NCBI GenBank assembly: GCA_000306725.1
Contig: CP003083.1
Location: 1,798,001 to 1,862,000 of the forward strand
Length of the DNA: 64,000 nucleotides
Direction: 5' to 3'
DNA from: Methanolobus psychrophilus R15
GTDB taxonomy: Archaea; Halobacteriota; Methanosarcinia; Methanosarcinales; Methanosarcinaceae
The position numbers and the translations under genes were made by a program. This document shows, one piece after another, positions 9,569-18,042 of the stretch. The notes beneath the pieces are model-generated. The model was not told where the DNA came from. It made no database searches and was given only the letters and a program-made list of their open reading frames with translations. Position 1 is the stretch's first letter. Every line of letters starts with the position of its first letter.

Positions 9569-10660
9569 ATGCTGTATCCTTACATTATTATTCACGTGGT
9601 TGCAATGGACTGGCTCAATAATCCTGTGCCTTTCACGTATCATGTTAAACCTATAAAATGCATATTTGATCTAGATGAGCTTGATCAAAATGACTTTGGT
9701 AAGCTGATAATGCACCTTGAATATGTGAAAAAACTGTCTGCAGGTGAGGTAAGGAATTACAAAAAAGTCACCAAGAAATTCTTCGGATATCTTTATAAGG
9801 GTGATGACCCAAAGTGGGTGAGATTAATCAAATTGAAATCAATCGAGACCCCGGTCCAACCATCTGATCTGCCCACTCAAAAGGAAATCGATAAAATGTT
9901 GGCTGCATGCACGAATCCAAGAGATAGGGCCTTAGTTGCTGTACTTACAGATTCAGGTATGAGGATAGATGCGCTTGCATCCTGCAGAATCAAAAATGTG
10001 GAATCCACTCAGTTCGGATGCATAATCTACAGAAGCAAGACAAGCCGCAGCAAAAAGACCGCATCTCCAAAGGGCTTGCCTTTGACATGGTCTTCCGGAT
10101 ATTTACAGCAGTGGATAGCAGTGCATCCTTTAAGAGAATATGCAGAAGCTCCACTATGGATAACCCTTGATAAATCAAGACCTTTGAAATATAAAAGCGT
10201 TAGAATGACCCTGAATAATATAGCTAAAAGAGCTGGCGTCAAAAGGCGCATCCATACTCATCTTTTCAGGCACAAGGCAATTACCAACTGGATACTTGAC
10301 GGTTTCAATGAACAGACTATTAACCATAGATCAGGTTGGTCCAAAGGCAGTACTCAGATGTTCAAGATATACAGCAATTTCACTGGCCAAGAAATGAATG
10401 ATGACATCTATAAGAAATATGGTATCAAAAAAGAAGAGAAGAGACATGTAACACTTATAAGTTGTCCTCGTTGCAACCATATTCTACGTCCTGATGATCG
10501 ATTCTGCAGTCGTTGCTCTCTTGTGCTTGACCAGAAGATGGTCCAAAAAATGGAAGAGACAAGTAAAAAAATCCCTGATGCCCTGAGTTTACTGCTATCA
10601 TACCCCGAGACTCAGGCACTGATAGCGCAGAAGCTGGGCAAGTCCATGGGGTCGAAATGA
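9569..10660 (+). CDS. Tyrosine recombinase / integrase with C-terminal zinc ribbon
   Basis: Site-specific recombinase of the XerC/D-phage integrase family, 363 residues from 9569 or 351 from the methionine at 9605. Catalytic residues seen: Arg in DSGMRIDALAS, HxxR in HLFRHKAIT and Tyr in MFKIYSNFT, plus H in INHRSGWSK. A C-terminal zinc ribbon CPRCN...CSRCS (about residues 303-322) is common in archaeal integrases. The N-terminal SAM-like DNA-binding domain looks short, and the start lies only about 125 bp after the right end of the TnpB element. The gene may have lost its 5' end to that insertion or may use a non-ATG start. Confidence 0.85.
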   Translation: MLYPYIIIHVVAMDWLNNPVPFTYHVKPIKCIFDLDELDQNDFGKLIMHLEYVKKLSAGEVRNYKKVTKKFFGYLYKGDDPKWVRLIKLKSIETPVQPSDLPTQKEIDKMLAACTNPRDRALVAVLTDSGMRIDALASCRIKNVESTQFGCIIYRSKTSRSKKTASPKGLPLTWSSGYLQQWIAVHPLREYAEAPLWITLDKSRPLKYKSVRMTLNNIAKRAGVKRRIHTHLFRHKAITNWILDGFNEQTINHRSGWSKGSTQMFKIYSNFTGQEMNDDIYKKYGIKKEEKRHVTLISCPRCNHILRPDDRFCSRCSLVLDQKMVQKMEETSKKIPDALSLLLSYPETQALIAQKLGKSMGSK

Positions 10661-10752
10661 TCTGCATGGGAAGCATACTTTGGTATGAGTGGAATTATCT
10701 CTGCATTCATTCCCTCTTTCAGCGTAGGCTTTCAGTTCACTCCAACAGGCAA

Positions 10753-10767
10753 CGTTGCGTAGCAACG
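10753..10767. repeat. Perfect small hairpin downstream of integrase
   Basis: CGTTGC / GCAACG arms separated by GTA. It lies between the integrase and the next gene. It could be a terminator without a T-run or part of a recombination site; nothing in the sequence decides which. Confidence 0.35.
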
Positions 10768-10822
10768 ACCAGTTTTCGTTGTAACACTAAGGAGTAAAAA
10801 AATTATCTAGCGACTTGTTCTT

Positions 10823-11356
10823 ATGACCAGCACCTGCCCATCATGTGGTTTTGACAAAGAGATAGAAACAAAGCCTCTTTGTGTGTACTGCTATTACAGA
10901 GGTACCACAGGTGCTGCAAAACTACTCCTATTCCAAACTATGAGGGATAACGACAATAAATATCTGACCATTGAGGAGTTGACCGAACTTGTTAACAGGA
11001 ATCCAAACAAAAAAGAACAAATCACCAGAAGTGCAGTGTACAAGATCATCCATCGATACTCCAAGTACTACGACCAGGCAAAGAGGAGAAGGAGCAGTTA
11101 CCTTATCCTCAAAAAAGAGATCCCCCGTAAAAAAGGACAGGCAGGCAGGCCCAAAATAAAGTACAAACTCAGCATGCGATTATTAAAAAGGCTCAAAGAT
11201 TATGAAAAGCGATGGAAAATGGGTTTTCCAATTAACAAAAGAGTAAAAGAAGGGAAAAAGTTCAGGATGACACAAGAGTACACAAAAAGGGCACAAGGGA
11301 TTTCAATGAAGTTACGAAAAGGGGAGTATGACCTTTACACTTATATTCTGGTATAA
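10823..11356 (+). CDS. Unidentified zinc-ribbon, lysine/arginine-rich protein of the integrase island
   Basis: 177 residues. The N-terminus has CPSCG...CVYCYYRG, a probable zinc-binding motif. The middle (TIEELTELVNRN, ITRSAVYKIIHRYSKYY) resembles a helix-turn-helix, and the C-terminal half is very basic (RRRSSYLILKKEIPRKKGQ, RLLKRLKDYEKRW). These traits fit a nucleic-acid-binding accessory protein of the adjacent recombinase. I do not recognise a named family. It is AT-rich like the integrase and lies 162 bp downstream of it on the same strand. Confidence 0.6.
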   Translation: MTSTCPSCGFDKEIETKPLCVYCYYRGTTGAAKLLLFQTMRDNDNKYLTIEELTELVNRNPNKKEQITRSAVYKIIHRYSKYYDQAKRRRSSYLILKKEIPRKKGQAGRPKIKYKLSMRLLKRLKDYEKRWKMGFPINKRVKEGKKFRMTQEYTKRAQGISMKLRKGEYDLYTYILV

Positions 11357-11362
11357 AGCCAC

Positions 11363-11732
11363 TTATCTCCCCTTATGAGGAATTTGTTTATCTACAACTT
11401 CTTTGCATACCTCGATAACAGCTCTTTCGATGGGGCTGAAAAGTGGCAGCATTTGTGGTTCTATGGAGGTCAGCTTCTGGATGAGTGGATATGATGCTAA
11501 ATCCATGAAATCTCAGATGCTTTTTGCACTCTTCATCAGAACAGATATGATTAGTTGTTAAACAAACGATCAATCCATGACTTGAGATTATATACCGTTT
11601 ATATGATTTATGTGGTTTTAGATCACAACCACACACAGAACATCATTCTGGAGAAATTACCGTAAACAATGGGTACATTTTTTCATCATACTTTGTTTCA
11701 GGAAGTTCTTGTATTACTTTTCCATCCTGCAT
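11363..11732 (-). pseudogene. Degenerate zinc-ribbon, transposase-like gene with in-frame TGA and frameshift
   Basis: Reading from the ATG at 11732 gives MQDGKVIQELPETKYDEK and continues to VISPE, then a TGA, then in the same frame CSVCGCDLKPHKSYKRYII and an ICSDEECKKH zinc motif. Near 11490-11510 the sense frame switches: the downstream frame reads YPLIQKLTSIEPQMLPLFSP and ends PHKGR before the TAA at 11363-11365. One nonsense codon and one frameshift therefore break a gene of about 120 residues. The paired-cysteine head resembles the N-terminus of archaeal transposases, but this is a judgement from pattern only. Confidence 0.7.
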
Positions 11733-12216
11733 TTATTTTGCCAGTGATTTATTGAGGGAAATGTTTCCTCTATTCACATATATAGTAATTGTTTGCATTA
11801 TATTCAAATTTATCTGTACTGTATTCAGATGAATGCAAACAAAGAAGATGAGTTATAGTAGAAACAGAAAATATTAAAAAATCTCTCTTTTACCTGGTTG
11901 TCGTTTTTCATGACCTGCCCACCAATTGAACTGATATTTTTTCACGCTATGGACATAATACTTTTGCCTGTCCAGCATGACGTATGTTGACTTCTTCGGG
12001 AAGAACAGGTTGAGTCCGTGACCGTGTTATCCTTTTGATAAAAGGAGCCCGATAGAGAAGGGTATTTTCCCCGGCCATCCAGCAGTAGATAATGTCCACG
12101 ATGCTCCCGAAAAAGCTGCTCTTGCTCGTTTTCCTTTCTCCTGTTCCCGGGGTGGATCTTTCTGTCATGGTAAGATTCCATTGATATGTGAGCGGGTACA
12201 CTTCCTGCCTTCATGC
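11733..12216. other. Intergenic stretch with one doubtful small ORF
   Basis: 484 bp between the transposase-like pseudogene and the UDP-sugar dehydrogenase. The part to about 11900 is very AT-rich. The remainder is GC-richer and has overlapping open frames on the minus strand, including a 73-codon one from an ATG at 12168 to 11947. None shows a motif I can recognise, so they are not called as genes. This could be the eroded remnant of a gene that followed the dehydrogenase. Confidence 0.4.
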
Positions 12217-13512
12217 TCACCAGCAGATGCCTTCGTAATCGATCTTTGTCTTGAGCTGATTGGGTTTGAGCATATGCCGCCCGTCGATGACCACCCTGTC
12301 GGCCATACCCCCGAACTCGCTGTCCAGTTTCCCGAACTCTTCCCATTCTGTCATTATCAGGCATCCATCGGCCCCTGCGAGGGCCTCGGATGATGTGGCG
12401 CAATAAGTGATATTGCTGAATACCTTCTTCATGTTCCCTGCGGCCATGGGGTCGTAGGCTACGATATCGGCCCCAAGGCGCAGCAGTTCAGCAATCACGG
12501 GGATGGAGCGTGATTCCCTTATGTCGTCGGTGTCGTTCTTGAAGGCCAGCCCCAGGACAGCTATTCTCTTGTTCCTGATATGTCCTGTTTTGCGTTGCAG
12601 CAGCTCCACCATCTTCAGGGGCTGGTGGTCGTTGACAGCAACCACGGACTCAAGGAGCTGAGGCTCGTAGCCCATCCCCTTTGCCTTGCCTATGAGCGCC
12701 TTGACATCCTTGGGAAAGCATGACCCCCCAAAGCCCGCGCCGCAATTGAGGAACCTGCGCTCGATCCTAAAGTCCGTGCCCACGGCGTCCATGACCTCGT
12801 AGGTGTCGATTCCCAGCTGCTTGCAGATGTTTCCCACCTCGTTGGCAAAGGAGATCTTGGTCGCCAGGAAGGAGTTGTTGACGTACTTGATCATCTCCGC
12901 ACTCCTCGGATTGGTGCGCGTGACCGCACATTCCAGCCCCCGGTAAAGCTCGGCCACCACAAAACCCGACCTCTCATCAATGGCGCCCACCACTATCTTG
13001 TCCGGATGCATGAAATCATAAACAGCCTTGCCCTCTCTCAGAAACTCCGGGTTCATCGCCACCCCGAAATCCTTCCCCGCCTTCTTCCCAGAGAACTCCT
13101 CAACGATGGGCAGCACCACTTTCTCTGTAGTCTCCGGCACCACGGTGCTCTTGACCACGACCACATGATAACCATCCTTCCTCCCGATGGCCGCACCCAG
13201 GCTGGCACTTGCCGCCTTCACGATGGACAGGTCGATGCTCCCGTCCTCCCCCGATGGCGTCCCCACGCAGATGAAGGACACATCGGAGTTCGCCACCGCA
13301 TAATCGTAATCCGATGTCGCGATAAGGCTCTTCTGCGAGTGCTTCATCAAAAGCTCGTCCAGCCCCTCCTCCCAGATAGGCGCCTTACCTGCATTGATCA
13401 TCTTTACCTTCTCTTCATCGACATCTATACAGATGACCTCATGGCCAAGTTCAGCAAAGCAGGCTGCTGAGACTGATCCGACGTAACCGGAACCTATTAT
13501 CGAGACTTTCAT
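12217..13512 (-). CDS. UDP-glucose / GDP-mannose dehydrogenase family protein, probably UDP-glucose 6-dehydrogenase
   Basis: NAD-dependent four-electron oxidation of a nucleotide sugar to its uronic acid, supplying precursors for surface glycans. 431 residues with the N-terminal Rossmann motif (IIGSGYVG), the central dimerisation helix and family motif NPEFLREGKA, the catalytic cysteine in GGSCFPKD (about residue 258), and a C-terminal UDP-binding domain with LGLAFKNDTDDIRES. The substrate (UDP-Glc rather than UDP-ManNAc or GDP-Man) is inferred from overall similarity. No glycosyltransferase cluster accompanies it. Its GC content is clearly higher than that of the AT-rich operon upstream. Confidence 0.9.
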   Translation of the reverse strand: MKVSIIGSGYVGSVSAACFAELGHEVICIDVDEEKVKMINAGKAPIWEEGLDELLMKHSQKSLIATSDYDYAVANSDVSFICVGTPSGEDGSIDLSIVKAASASLGAAIGRKDGYHVVVVKSTVVPETTEKVVLPIVEEFSGKKAGKDFGVAMNPEFLREGKAVYDFMHPDKIVVGAIDERSGFVVAELYRGLECAVTRTNPRSAEMIKYVNNSFLATKISFANEVGNICKQLGIDTYEVMDAVGTDFRIERRFLNCGAGFGGSCFPKDVKALIGKAKGMGYEPQLLESVVAVNDHQPLKMVELLQRKTGHIRNKRIAVLGLAFKNDTDDIRESRSIPVIAELLRLGADIVAYDPMAAGNMKKVFSNITYCATSSEALAGADGCLIMTEWEEFGKLDSEFGGMADRVVIDGRHMLKPNQLKTKIDYEGICW

Positions 13513-13585
13513 GATTGGGATTCTCCTGTGTGAGGATTGTTGGGGAGTGTATATTAGGGTAATGACTATCCTTGTGTACTAGTTT

Positions 13586-16510
13586 TTAACTGCATGGTGC
13601 TGTAATATATTCATAAATCGAATCTTCAACTGGATGCTTCATCCGAAATCTGACTTTTACAACAGAAACATTTTTGCCATCATCATCGACTAAAGTAGCT
13701 TCTTCGAAACTTTCATCTATGGGAGTCACATCTCCCATATAGTAAAAATCATTGCTTTCTCCATTACTCTTTTTAATGAATAAAAGCAATCTAACTCCAG
13801 CTCTATAATTTCTAATAGTAATTACATCATTACTCTTCAATGTTCTTCTAGATTTAGACATCCATTCAAATTCAGAGTTATTGACAAAGCCTTCTTCATA
13901 TTTTGTAGTACTCGAGATGTGCTCTTCTTTATGATAGTTTACAAATATTGGACAATTTGTCTTCTGAGGACTGATAAGATAGCCTCCGACATTCTGTGCT
14001 AAAGGATTCTGATCCCAGTTCAAAATTCTAAACACATCTTTTCTGGAATACTTCTGATATAATATGAAGCCATCAACATACTTATTTTTGTCAAAATTTC
14101 GATCATAAATTGCTTTGGAATATTCCAACATATCATTTAGAAAAATCAAGAAAGTCTCATTTAGGAGTGAATCCATAAAATCCTTATTAAATGAGATCAC
14201 CCCGTTTGCATAAGAAATGATTTTTAAATCATATATTTTACTTACACTAACTAGCTTTTTATTATGACTTTCAGTTACAAAACCAAAATTGATGTTTTTG
14301 ATACACGATTCTATTGTTTCATCAGAAAGCGAAAATCCATATTTCTCAAAAATAATTACTTTTAAATCTTCATTTAGAAGAATATTTCCAGAAATCAGTT
14401 TTTTAAGAATAATAACTTCCTCGATCCTTTTAGTGTTTGCAATTTCATTAGAGAATAACTCAATAAGTTTAATCTCTTTTTCAGATAGTTTGTTTCGTAA
14501 GGATTCTTCTTGACTTAATACAAAGTTAAAATAAGATTTCGAGTAGTTTACATACAATTGTGGGTCTCGAGAACCATGTTCTACAAAGTCCATCATCATA
14601 GGGATTTGACCAATCTTGAATTTCAAGAGCTCGTAGTCTTTGACAAGATCTTTTTTGAGCTGTAAATTAGCGTTGTCAATTGCTGCAAAAATCCTCTCAT
14701 GCGTGATTTTATCAAAATTAATGGTTGAAGAACCCGGAATCAAACTACTTCCGGTTAACATCAATTTGCGCAGTGTATCTTTGTTGTAAGTAGTATCCCC
14801 ATACAATGCAATTGGAATTAAGTAATTGTTATTGTAATTGCCTATGAAATCAATTACAGTTAGGTATTCTTTGTCGTTAACTTTACGCAACCCTCTTCCT
14901 AATTGTTGTACAAATATGATGGCTGATGCAGTAGGCCTTAACATAATAATTTGATTTACTTTTGGAATGTCCACGCCCTCATTGAAGATGTCAACAGTAA
15001 AGATATAGTCTAATTTCTCGGAAGGATCAGAACTCTCCAATCTATTTATTGCTGTAAATCTCTCCTCTTCACTACTCTTGCCCGATAAAGAGACAGTTCT
15101 GTATCCTTTTTTGTTAAATGCATCAGAAATCCCTTGACTTTCATCAACACTGCTACAAAAAATAAGTCCTCTCACACAGTCATTATCACATCCGTAAAAT
15201 TCAGCTTTTTCAATAACTCTATCGATACGTTCTTTTGCTGTTAACAACGAGAAAGCCGCATCTTCATCTAAAACTTGGCCGTCTATTGTAACATCAGTTA
15301 CACCGAAATAATGAAAATTCGATAACATTTTTTCTTCTAAAGCTCTATGCAACCGAATTTCGTATGCGATATTGTGTTCAAATTGAGAAAAGATATCGAA
15401 TCCATCGGTTCTCTCAGGAGTAGCAGTCATGCCTAACAAAAATTTTGGTTTAAAATGATTGAGGATTTTTTGATAACTTTCTGCCCCTGCTCTATGGGTT
15501 TCGTCTATAACTATATAATCAAAATGTCTTTGATCAAATTGATGCAAATGTTCTTCCCTTGAAATAGTTTGAATTGTTGAAAAAATAAAATCTGCATGAA
15601 ATTCTCTTTCATTTCCTGAGTAAATACCCATGCTTTGACTGTCGCCAAAAATCTTTTTGAAGCTTTTCATGGCATTTTCTGCGATGTTTCTTCGATGTAC
15701 TATAAACAAAAACTTTTTAGGATTGTATGCTTTCACATCAAATGCAGATAGATATGTCTTTCCTGTTCCGGTTGCAGAAATTAACAAAGCCTTATCTTTA
15801 CCTTTTGACCTTAACTTTCCCAAGTTTGCCAATGCTTCAATTTGCATTGCATTGGGAGTTATTGAATCATTGTGGTGAGATTCGATGCTTTTTCTTGAAA
15901 TTGAAATGAACTTCTTTTTCAAACCATAATCTATCTCATAGGATTCAATAAATTTATCATCAACGAATTTAGCATTTTCAAATTCACTTCTAAATTCTTT
16001 AATGGAATCGGATATCAATTTAGAGTCACAAGTAGCTGAAACTTTTAAGTTCCATTCTTTATTTGAGCACAATGCATTAGCTGTAAGATTGCTACTTCCA
16101 ATAATTAAGTTATATCTATTGTTTTTTTTGAAGAGGTATCCTTTTGCATGAAAATCACTATCAACTGCTATTTTTAAATCAATGTTTTTAAACTTTGACA
16201 AACACTTTAATGCTTCTGGTTGAGTGAAATATTGATATTGAGATACCAGTATTTTTCCATTAATTCCACTACTTTGAAGTTCTTCAAATGAATTAATTAG
16301 AGTAGTTACTCCGCTTTTTGTAGCAAATGCTACTGAAAACCAAAATTCGTCACAATTTTTTAGCTCTCTGGAGATGCTCTGTAGTACTTTTTTCCCATTA
16401 TCAGCATCATTTACTAGTAACTCAGGAAGATACTCTTTTTTTGAAGCAAAAGACTGGTCAATAAAACCAGTTTTCAAACTATCTAATAAATGTACAGGAA
16501 AGTTATCCAT
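13586..16510 (-). CDS. PLD-nuclease / SF2 helicase / DUF3427-like fusion protein (candidate defence effector)
   Basis: 974 residues. A phospholipase-D-like nuclease domain (about 40-175) has H121 and K123 in DFHAKGYLF followed by IIGSSNLTANA. An SF2 helicase core follows: Walker A ATGTGKT (246-252), Walker B DETH (336-339), MTATPE (361-366) and arginine-finger motif QQLGRGLRK (about 550). The C-terminal third matches what is usually annotated DUF3427. It probably moves on and cuts nucleic acid. Its start is 1 base after the NUDIX stop, so the two are co-translated. The operon is much AT-richer than both neighbours, which suggests horizontal acquisition. A defence role is inferred from domain logic and context, not shown. 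Confidence 0.85.
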   Translation of the reverse strand: MDNFPVHLLDSLKTGFIDQSFASKKEYLPELLVNDADNGKKVLQSISRELKNCDEFWFSVAFATKSGVTTLINSFEELQSSGINGKILVSQYQYFTQPEALKCLSKFKNIDLKIAVDSDFHAKGYLFKKNNRYNLIIGSSNLTANALCSNKEWNLKVSATCDSKLISDSIKEFRSEFENAKFVDDKFIESYEIDYGLKKKFISISRKSIESHHNDSITPNAMQIEALANLGKLRSKGKDKALLISATGTGKTYLSAFDVKAYNPKKFLFIVHRRNIAENAMKSFKKIFGDSQSMGIYSGNEREFHADFIFSTIQTISREEHLHQFDQRHFDYIVIDETHRAGAESYQKILNHFKPKFLLGMTATPERTDGFDIFSQFEHNIAYEIRLHRALEEKMLSNFHYFGVTDVTIDGQVLDEDAAFSLLTAKERIDRVIEKAEFYGCDNDCVRGLIFCSSVDESQGISDAFNKKGYRTVSLSGKSSEEERFTAINRLESSDPSEKLDYIFTVDIFNEGVDIPKVNQIIMLRPTASAIIFVQQLGRGLRKVNDKEYLTVIDFIGNYNNNYLIPIALYGDTTYNKDTLRKLMLTGSSLIPGSSTINFDKITHERIFAAIDNANLQLKKDLVKDYELLKFKIGQIPMMMDFVEHGSRDPQLYVNYSKSYFNFVLSQEESLRNKLSEKEIKLIELFSNEIANTKRIEEVIILKKLISGNILLNEDLKVIIFEKYGFSLSDETIESCIKNINFGFVTESHNKKLVSVSKIYDLKIISYANGVISFNKDFMDSLLNETFLIFLNDMLEYSKAIYDRNFDKNKYVDGFILYQKYSRKDVFRILNWDQNPLAQNVGGYLISPQKTNCPIFVNYHKEEHISSTTKYEEGFVNNSEFEWMSKSRRTLKSNDVITIRNYRAGVRLLLFIKKSNGESNDFYYMGDVTPIDESFEEATLVDDDGKNVSVVKVRFRMKHPVEDSIYEYITAPCS

Positions 16511-16511
16511 T

Positions 16512-16907
16512 TTAATATTCCTTCATTAATTTTGAAACAATTGGCAGGTCTGCTTCAGCCCAATCCAAATTTGATAAATTTTCTGGATTTACCCACTTGA
16601 AATCGATATGTTCTTTCAGATTGAATGTTGAATTTGAAACACTGCAGATGAAACTGTGCATAGTAACACTAAAATCAGGATACTGATGATTTACAGTTAG
16701 AAACTCTCTTTCAATTTCTATCTTCATTTCAAGCTCCTCTAATAATTCGCGTTCTAGTGCTTGTTCTTTAGTTTCATCAGATTCGATTTTTCCACCTGGG
16801 AACTCATATTTTAAAGAAATGTACTCGTATTTTCCACGACTTCTTTGAACACAGAGAACCTTATCATCATCAATTATTATTGCTGCAACTACTTTTAAGT
16901 GTTTCAT
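16512..16907 (-). CDS. NUDIX hydrolase (MutT-like) paired with PLD-helicase
   Basis: 131 residues. The Nudix box is GGKIESDETKEQALERELLE followed by ELEM. The metal-binding REx2EE part is complete, but the penultimate glycine of the consensus is replaced by Glu. The N-terminus (KVVAAIIIDDDKVLCVQRS) and GKYEYISLKYEFPGG resemble (deoxy)nucleoside triphosphate pyrophosphohydrolases of the MutT/CTP-hydrolase group. First gene of the operon, 1 base ahead of the PLD-helicase gene. It may sanitise or deplete nucleotides, or remove a nucleotide signal; the substrate is unknown. Confidence 0.88.
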   Translation of the reverse strand: MKHLKVVAAIIIDDDKVLCVQRSRGKYEYISLKYEFPGGKIESDETKEQALERELLEELEMKIEIEREFLTVNHQYPDFSVTMHSFICSVSNSTFNLKEHIDFKWVNPENLSNLDWAEADLPIVSKLMKEY

Positions 16908-16937
16908 CTGTCTCGTACATCCCAGAAAATATGATAA

Positions 16938-16953
16938 TTTATATACTTTATAT
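16938..16953. promoter_or_regulatory. TATA elements between NUDIX and methyltransferase genes
   Basis: TTTATATACTTTATAT lies 31 bases upstream of the NUDIX start on the minus strand and about 60 bases upstream of the methyltransferase start on the plus strand. Either strand can be read as an archaeal box A, so it may serve both divergent genes. Confidence 0.5.
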
Positions 16954-17011
16954 CTGTTTTTAAAATTGTCGGGCTGATCTACTACCTCTTCTCAAATAGG
17001 AGAATCCCATA

Positions 17012-17566
17012 ATGAGTATAAATGACCGCGTATTCCCCGTAGAACGCTCCGGCCGCCTCGACAGCAGTATCCGCAGATGGCTGCAGAACTCCCAGAAAAT
17101 CCTCGCACCCTATGTCAGAGAAGGGATGGACGTGCTGGAAGTGGGGTGCGGGCCGGGATTTTTCACGCTTGACATAGCCCGCATGGTCGGGAAGAGCGGG
17201 CGGGTGGTGGCTGTTGATCTGCAGGAAGGCATGCTTCAGATAGTGAGGGATAAGATCCGGAGGACTGAAGTGGAAGGGAATATCGTACTGCATAAGTGCG
17301 AGGAGGACCGGCTGGGCGTGTCAGGGAGCTTTGACTTTGTGTTCCTGTTCTACGTGGTCCATGAGGTGCCGGACAGGAGGGCGCTCTTCCGGGAAGTGGT
17401 GGCGCTGCTCAAGGACGGCGGGCTGGTCTATGTTGAAGAGCCGCCCTTTGAGGTATCAGGGAAGGCTTTTGAGGAAACGCTCAGGATTGCCGGTAAGGCG
17501 GGGCTTGAGGTTGTGGGGAGGCCGAAGAGGTTTCCGGACAGGGCGGCGGTGTTGAAAAAGCCGTAG
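17012..17566 (+). CDS. Class I SAM-dependent methyltransferase
   Basis: 184 residues. Motif I is VLEVGCGPGFFTLDIA, with the acidic residue of motif II in VVAVDLQEGML. FVFLFYVVHEVPDR and LLKDGGLVYVEEP correspond to motifs IV and V, the UbiE/Methyltransf_11 pattern. AGGAGA sits 8 bases before the ATG. The substrate cannot be predicted. The ORF is GC-rich, unlike the operon to its left. Its stop is 25 bases before the first palindromic repeat of the 17-25 kb array. Confidence 0.85.
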   Translation: MSINDRVFPVERSGRLDSSIRRWLQNSQKILAPYVREGMDVLEVGCGPGFFTLDIARMVGKSGRVVAVDLQEGMLQIVRDKIRRTEVEGNIVLHKCEEDRLGVSGSFDFVFLFYVVHEVPDRRALFREVVALLKDGGLVYVEEPPFEVSGKAFEETLRIAGKAGLEVVGRPKRFPDRAAVLKKP

Positions 17567-17591
17567 GATGAGTATCTATCTGTTTTAGAGG

Positions 17592-17626
17592 GGTGACCAC
17601 ATCCTGGCCGCACTATTGTGGTCACC
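17592..17626. repeat. Palindromic repeat copy 1 (of 6)
   Basis: Arms GGTGACCACA (17592-17601) and TGTGGTCACC (17617-17626) with a 15-nt spacer. It lies between the convergent methyltransferase and hicA genes. The hicA stop codon (17622-17624 on the minus strand) falls inside the right arm. Confidence 0.97.
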
Positions 17627-17846
17627 TCTCTCTCATAAAATCGTCAAGCTGTACATTAGCTTGCTTAAGTATACTATTCAATGTGCCCTTTTTCAGAGGG
17701 TCGTGCAAAGGTACGGTCACGGTGTCGTGTCCGCGTTGAAGGAATACGTGGCTGCCCTTCTGTCTTACGACTACAAAACCAAGTTTCACCAGAATTTTGA
17801 TAATCTTCTGGCCGGAAATTACTGGCAGTTCAGGCACTTGCAACAT
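17622..17846 (-). CDS. hicA: HicA-family toxin (mRNA interferase)
   Basis: 74 residues from the ATG at 17846, the normal HicA size. The dsRBD-like fold signature is clear: SGQKIIKILVKLGFVVVRQK then GSHVFLQ with catalytic H33, and TVPLHDPLKKGTLNSIL. HicA cleaves mRNA when not bound by HicB. The chosen start overlaps the end of hicB by 17 bases, which implies translational coupling. The frame is open further upstream, but that part runs through hicB and is not conserved. The last codons lie inside palindrome copy 1. Confidence 0.9.
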   Translation of the reverse strand: MLQVPELPVISGQKIIKILVKLGFVVVRQKGSHVFLQRGHDTVTVPLHDPLKKGTLNSILKQANVQLDDFMRER

Positions 17847-18042
17847 CAACCTTTGCGATCTCGCCAAGTACCCTGGCCTGTTCCTGAGTGACCTCAAGCA
17901 CCAGTTCAATGGCTTCCTTGACGTTTTCAAGCGCTTCTTCTCTGGTATCTCCTTCACTTATCGCTGCCGGGAGTTCAAGGCAACGTGCTGTGTATCCGCC
18001 CTCTTCTGCTATTTCAAGAACGATTGTGTACTCCATGCTCAT
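17830..18042 (-). CDS. hicB: HicB-family antitoxin
   Basis: 70 residues, MSMEYTIVLEIAEEGGYTAR followed by CLELPAAISEGDTREEALEN, the partial RNase-H-like fold typical of HicB. It is short and ends soon after this domain, so no separate DNA-binding domain is visible; autoregulation may rely on the complex or be absent. It precedes and overlaps hicA, forming a type II toxin-antitoxin pair in antitoxin-first order. Confidence 0.9.
   Translation of the reverse strand: MSMEYTIVLEIAEEGGYTARCLELPAAISEGDTREEALENVKEAIELVLEVTQEQARVLGEIAKVDVASA

Noticed and set aside
11640-11650. In-frame TGA in the zinc-ribbon gene as selenocysteine
   Set aside because: A second lesion (frameshift) downstream in the same gene and absence of any visible SECIS-like context make decay the simpler explanation.
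11942-12403. Minus-strand 153-codon open frame overlapping the 3' end of the UDP-sugar dehydrogenase
   Set aside because: Half of it overlaps a well-supported gene, and the rest has no recognisable motif; it competes with another open frame in the same stretch.
17847-17957. N-terminal extension of hicA through hicB
   Set aside because: The extra 37 codons lie fully inside hicB in another frame, are not HicA-like, and would make HicA far longer than its family.
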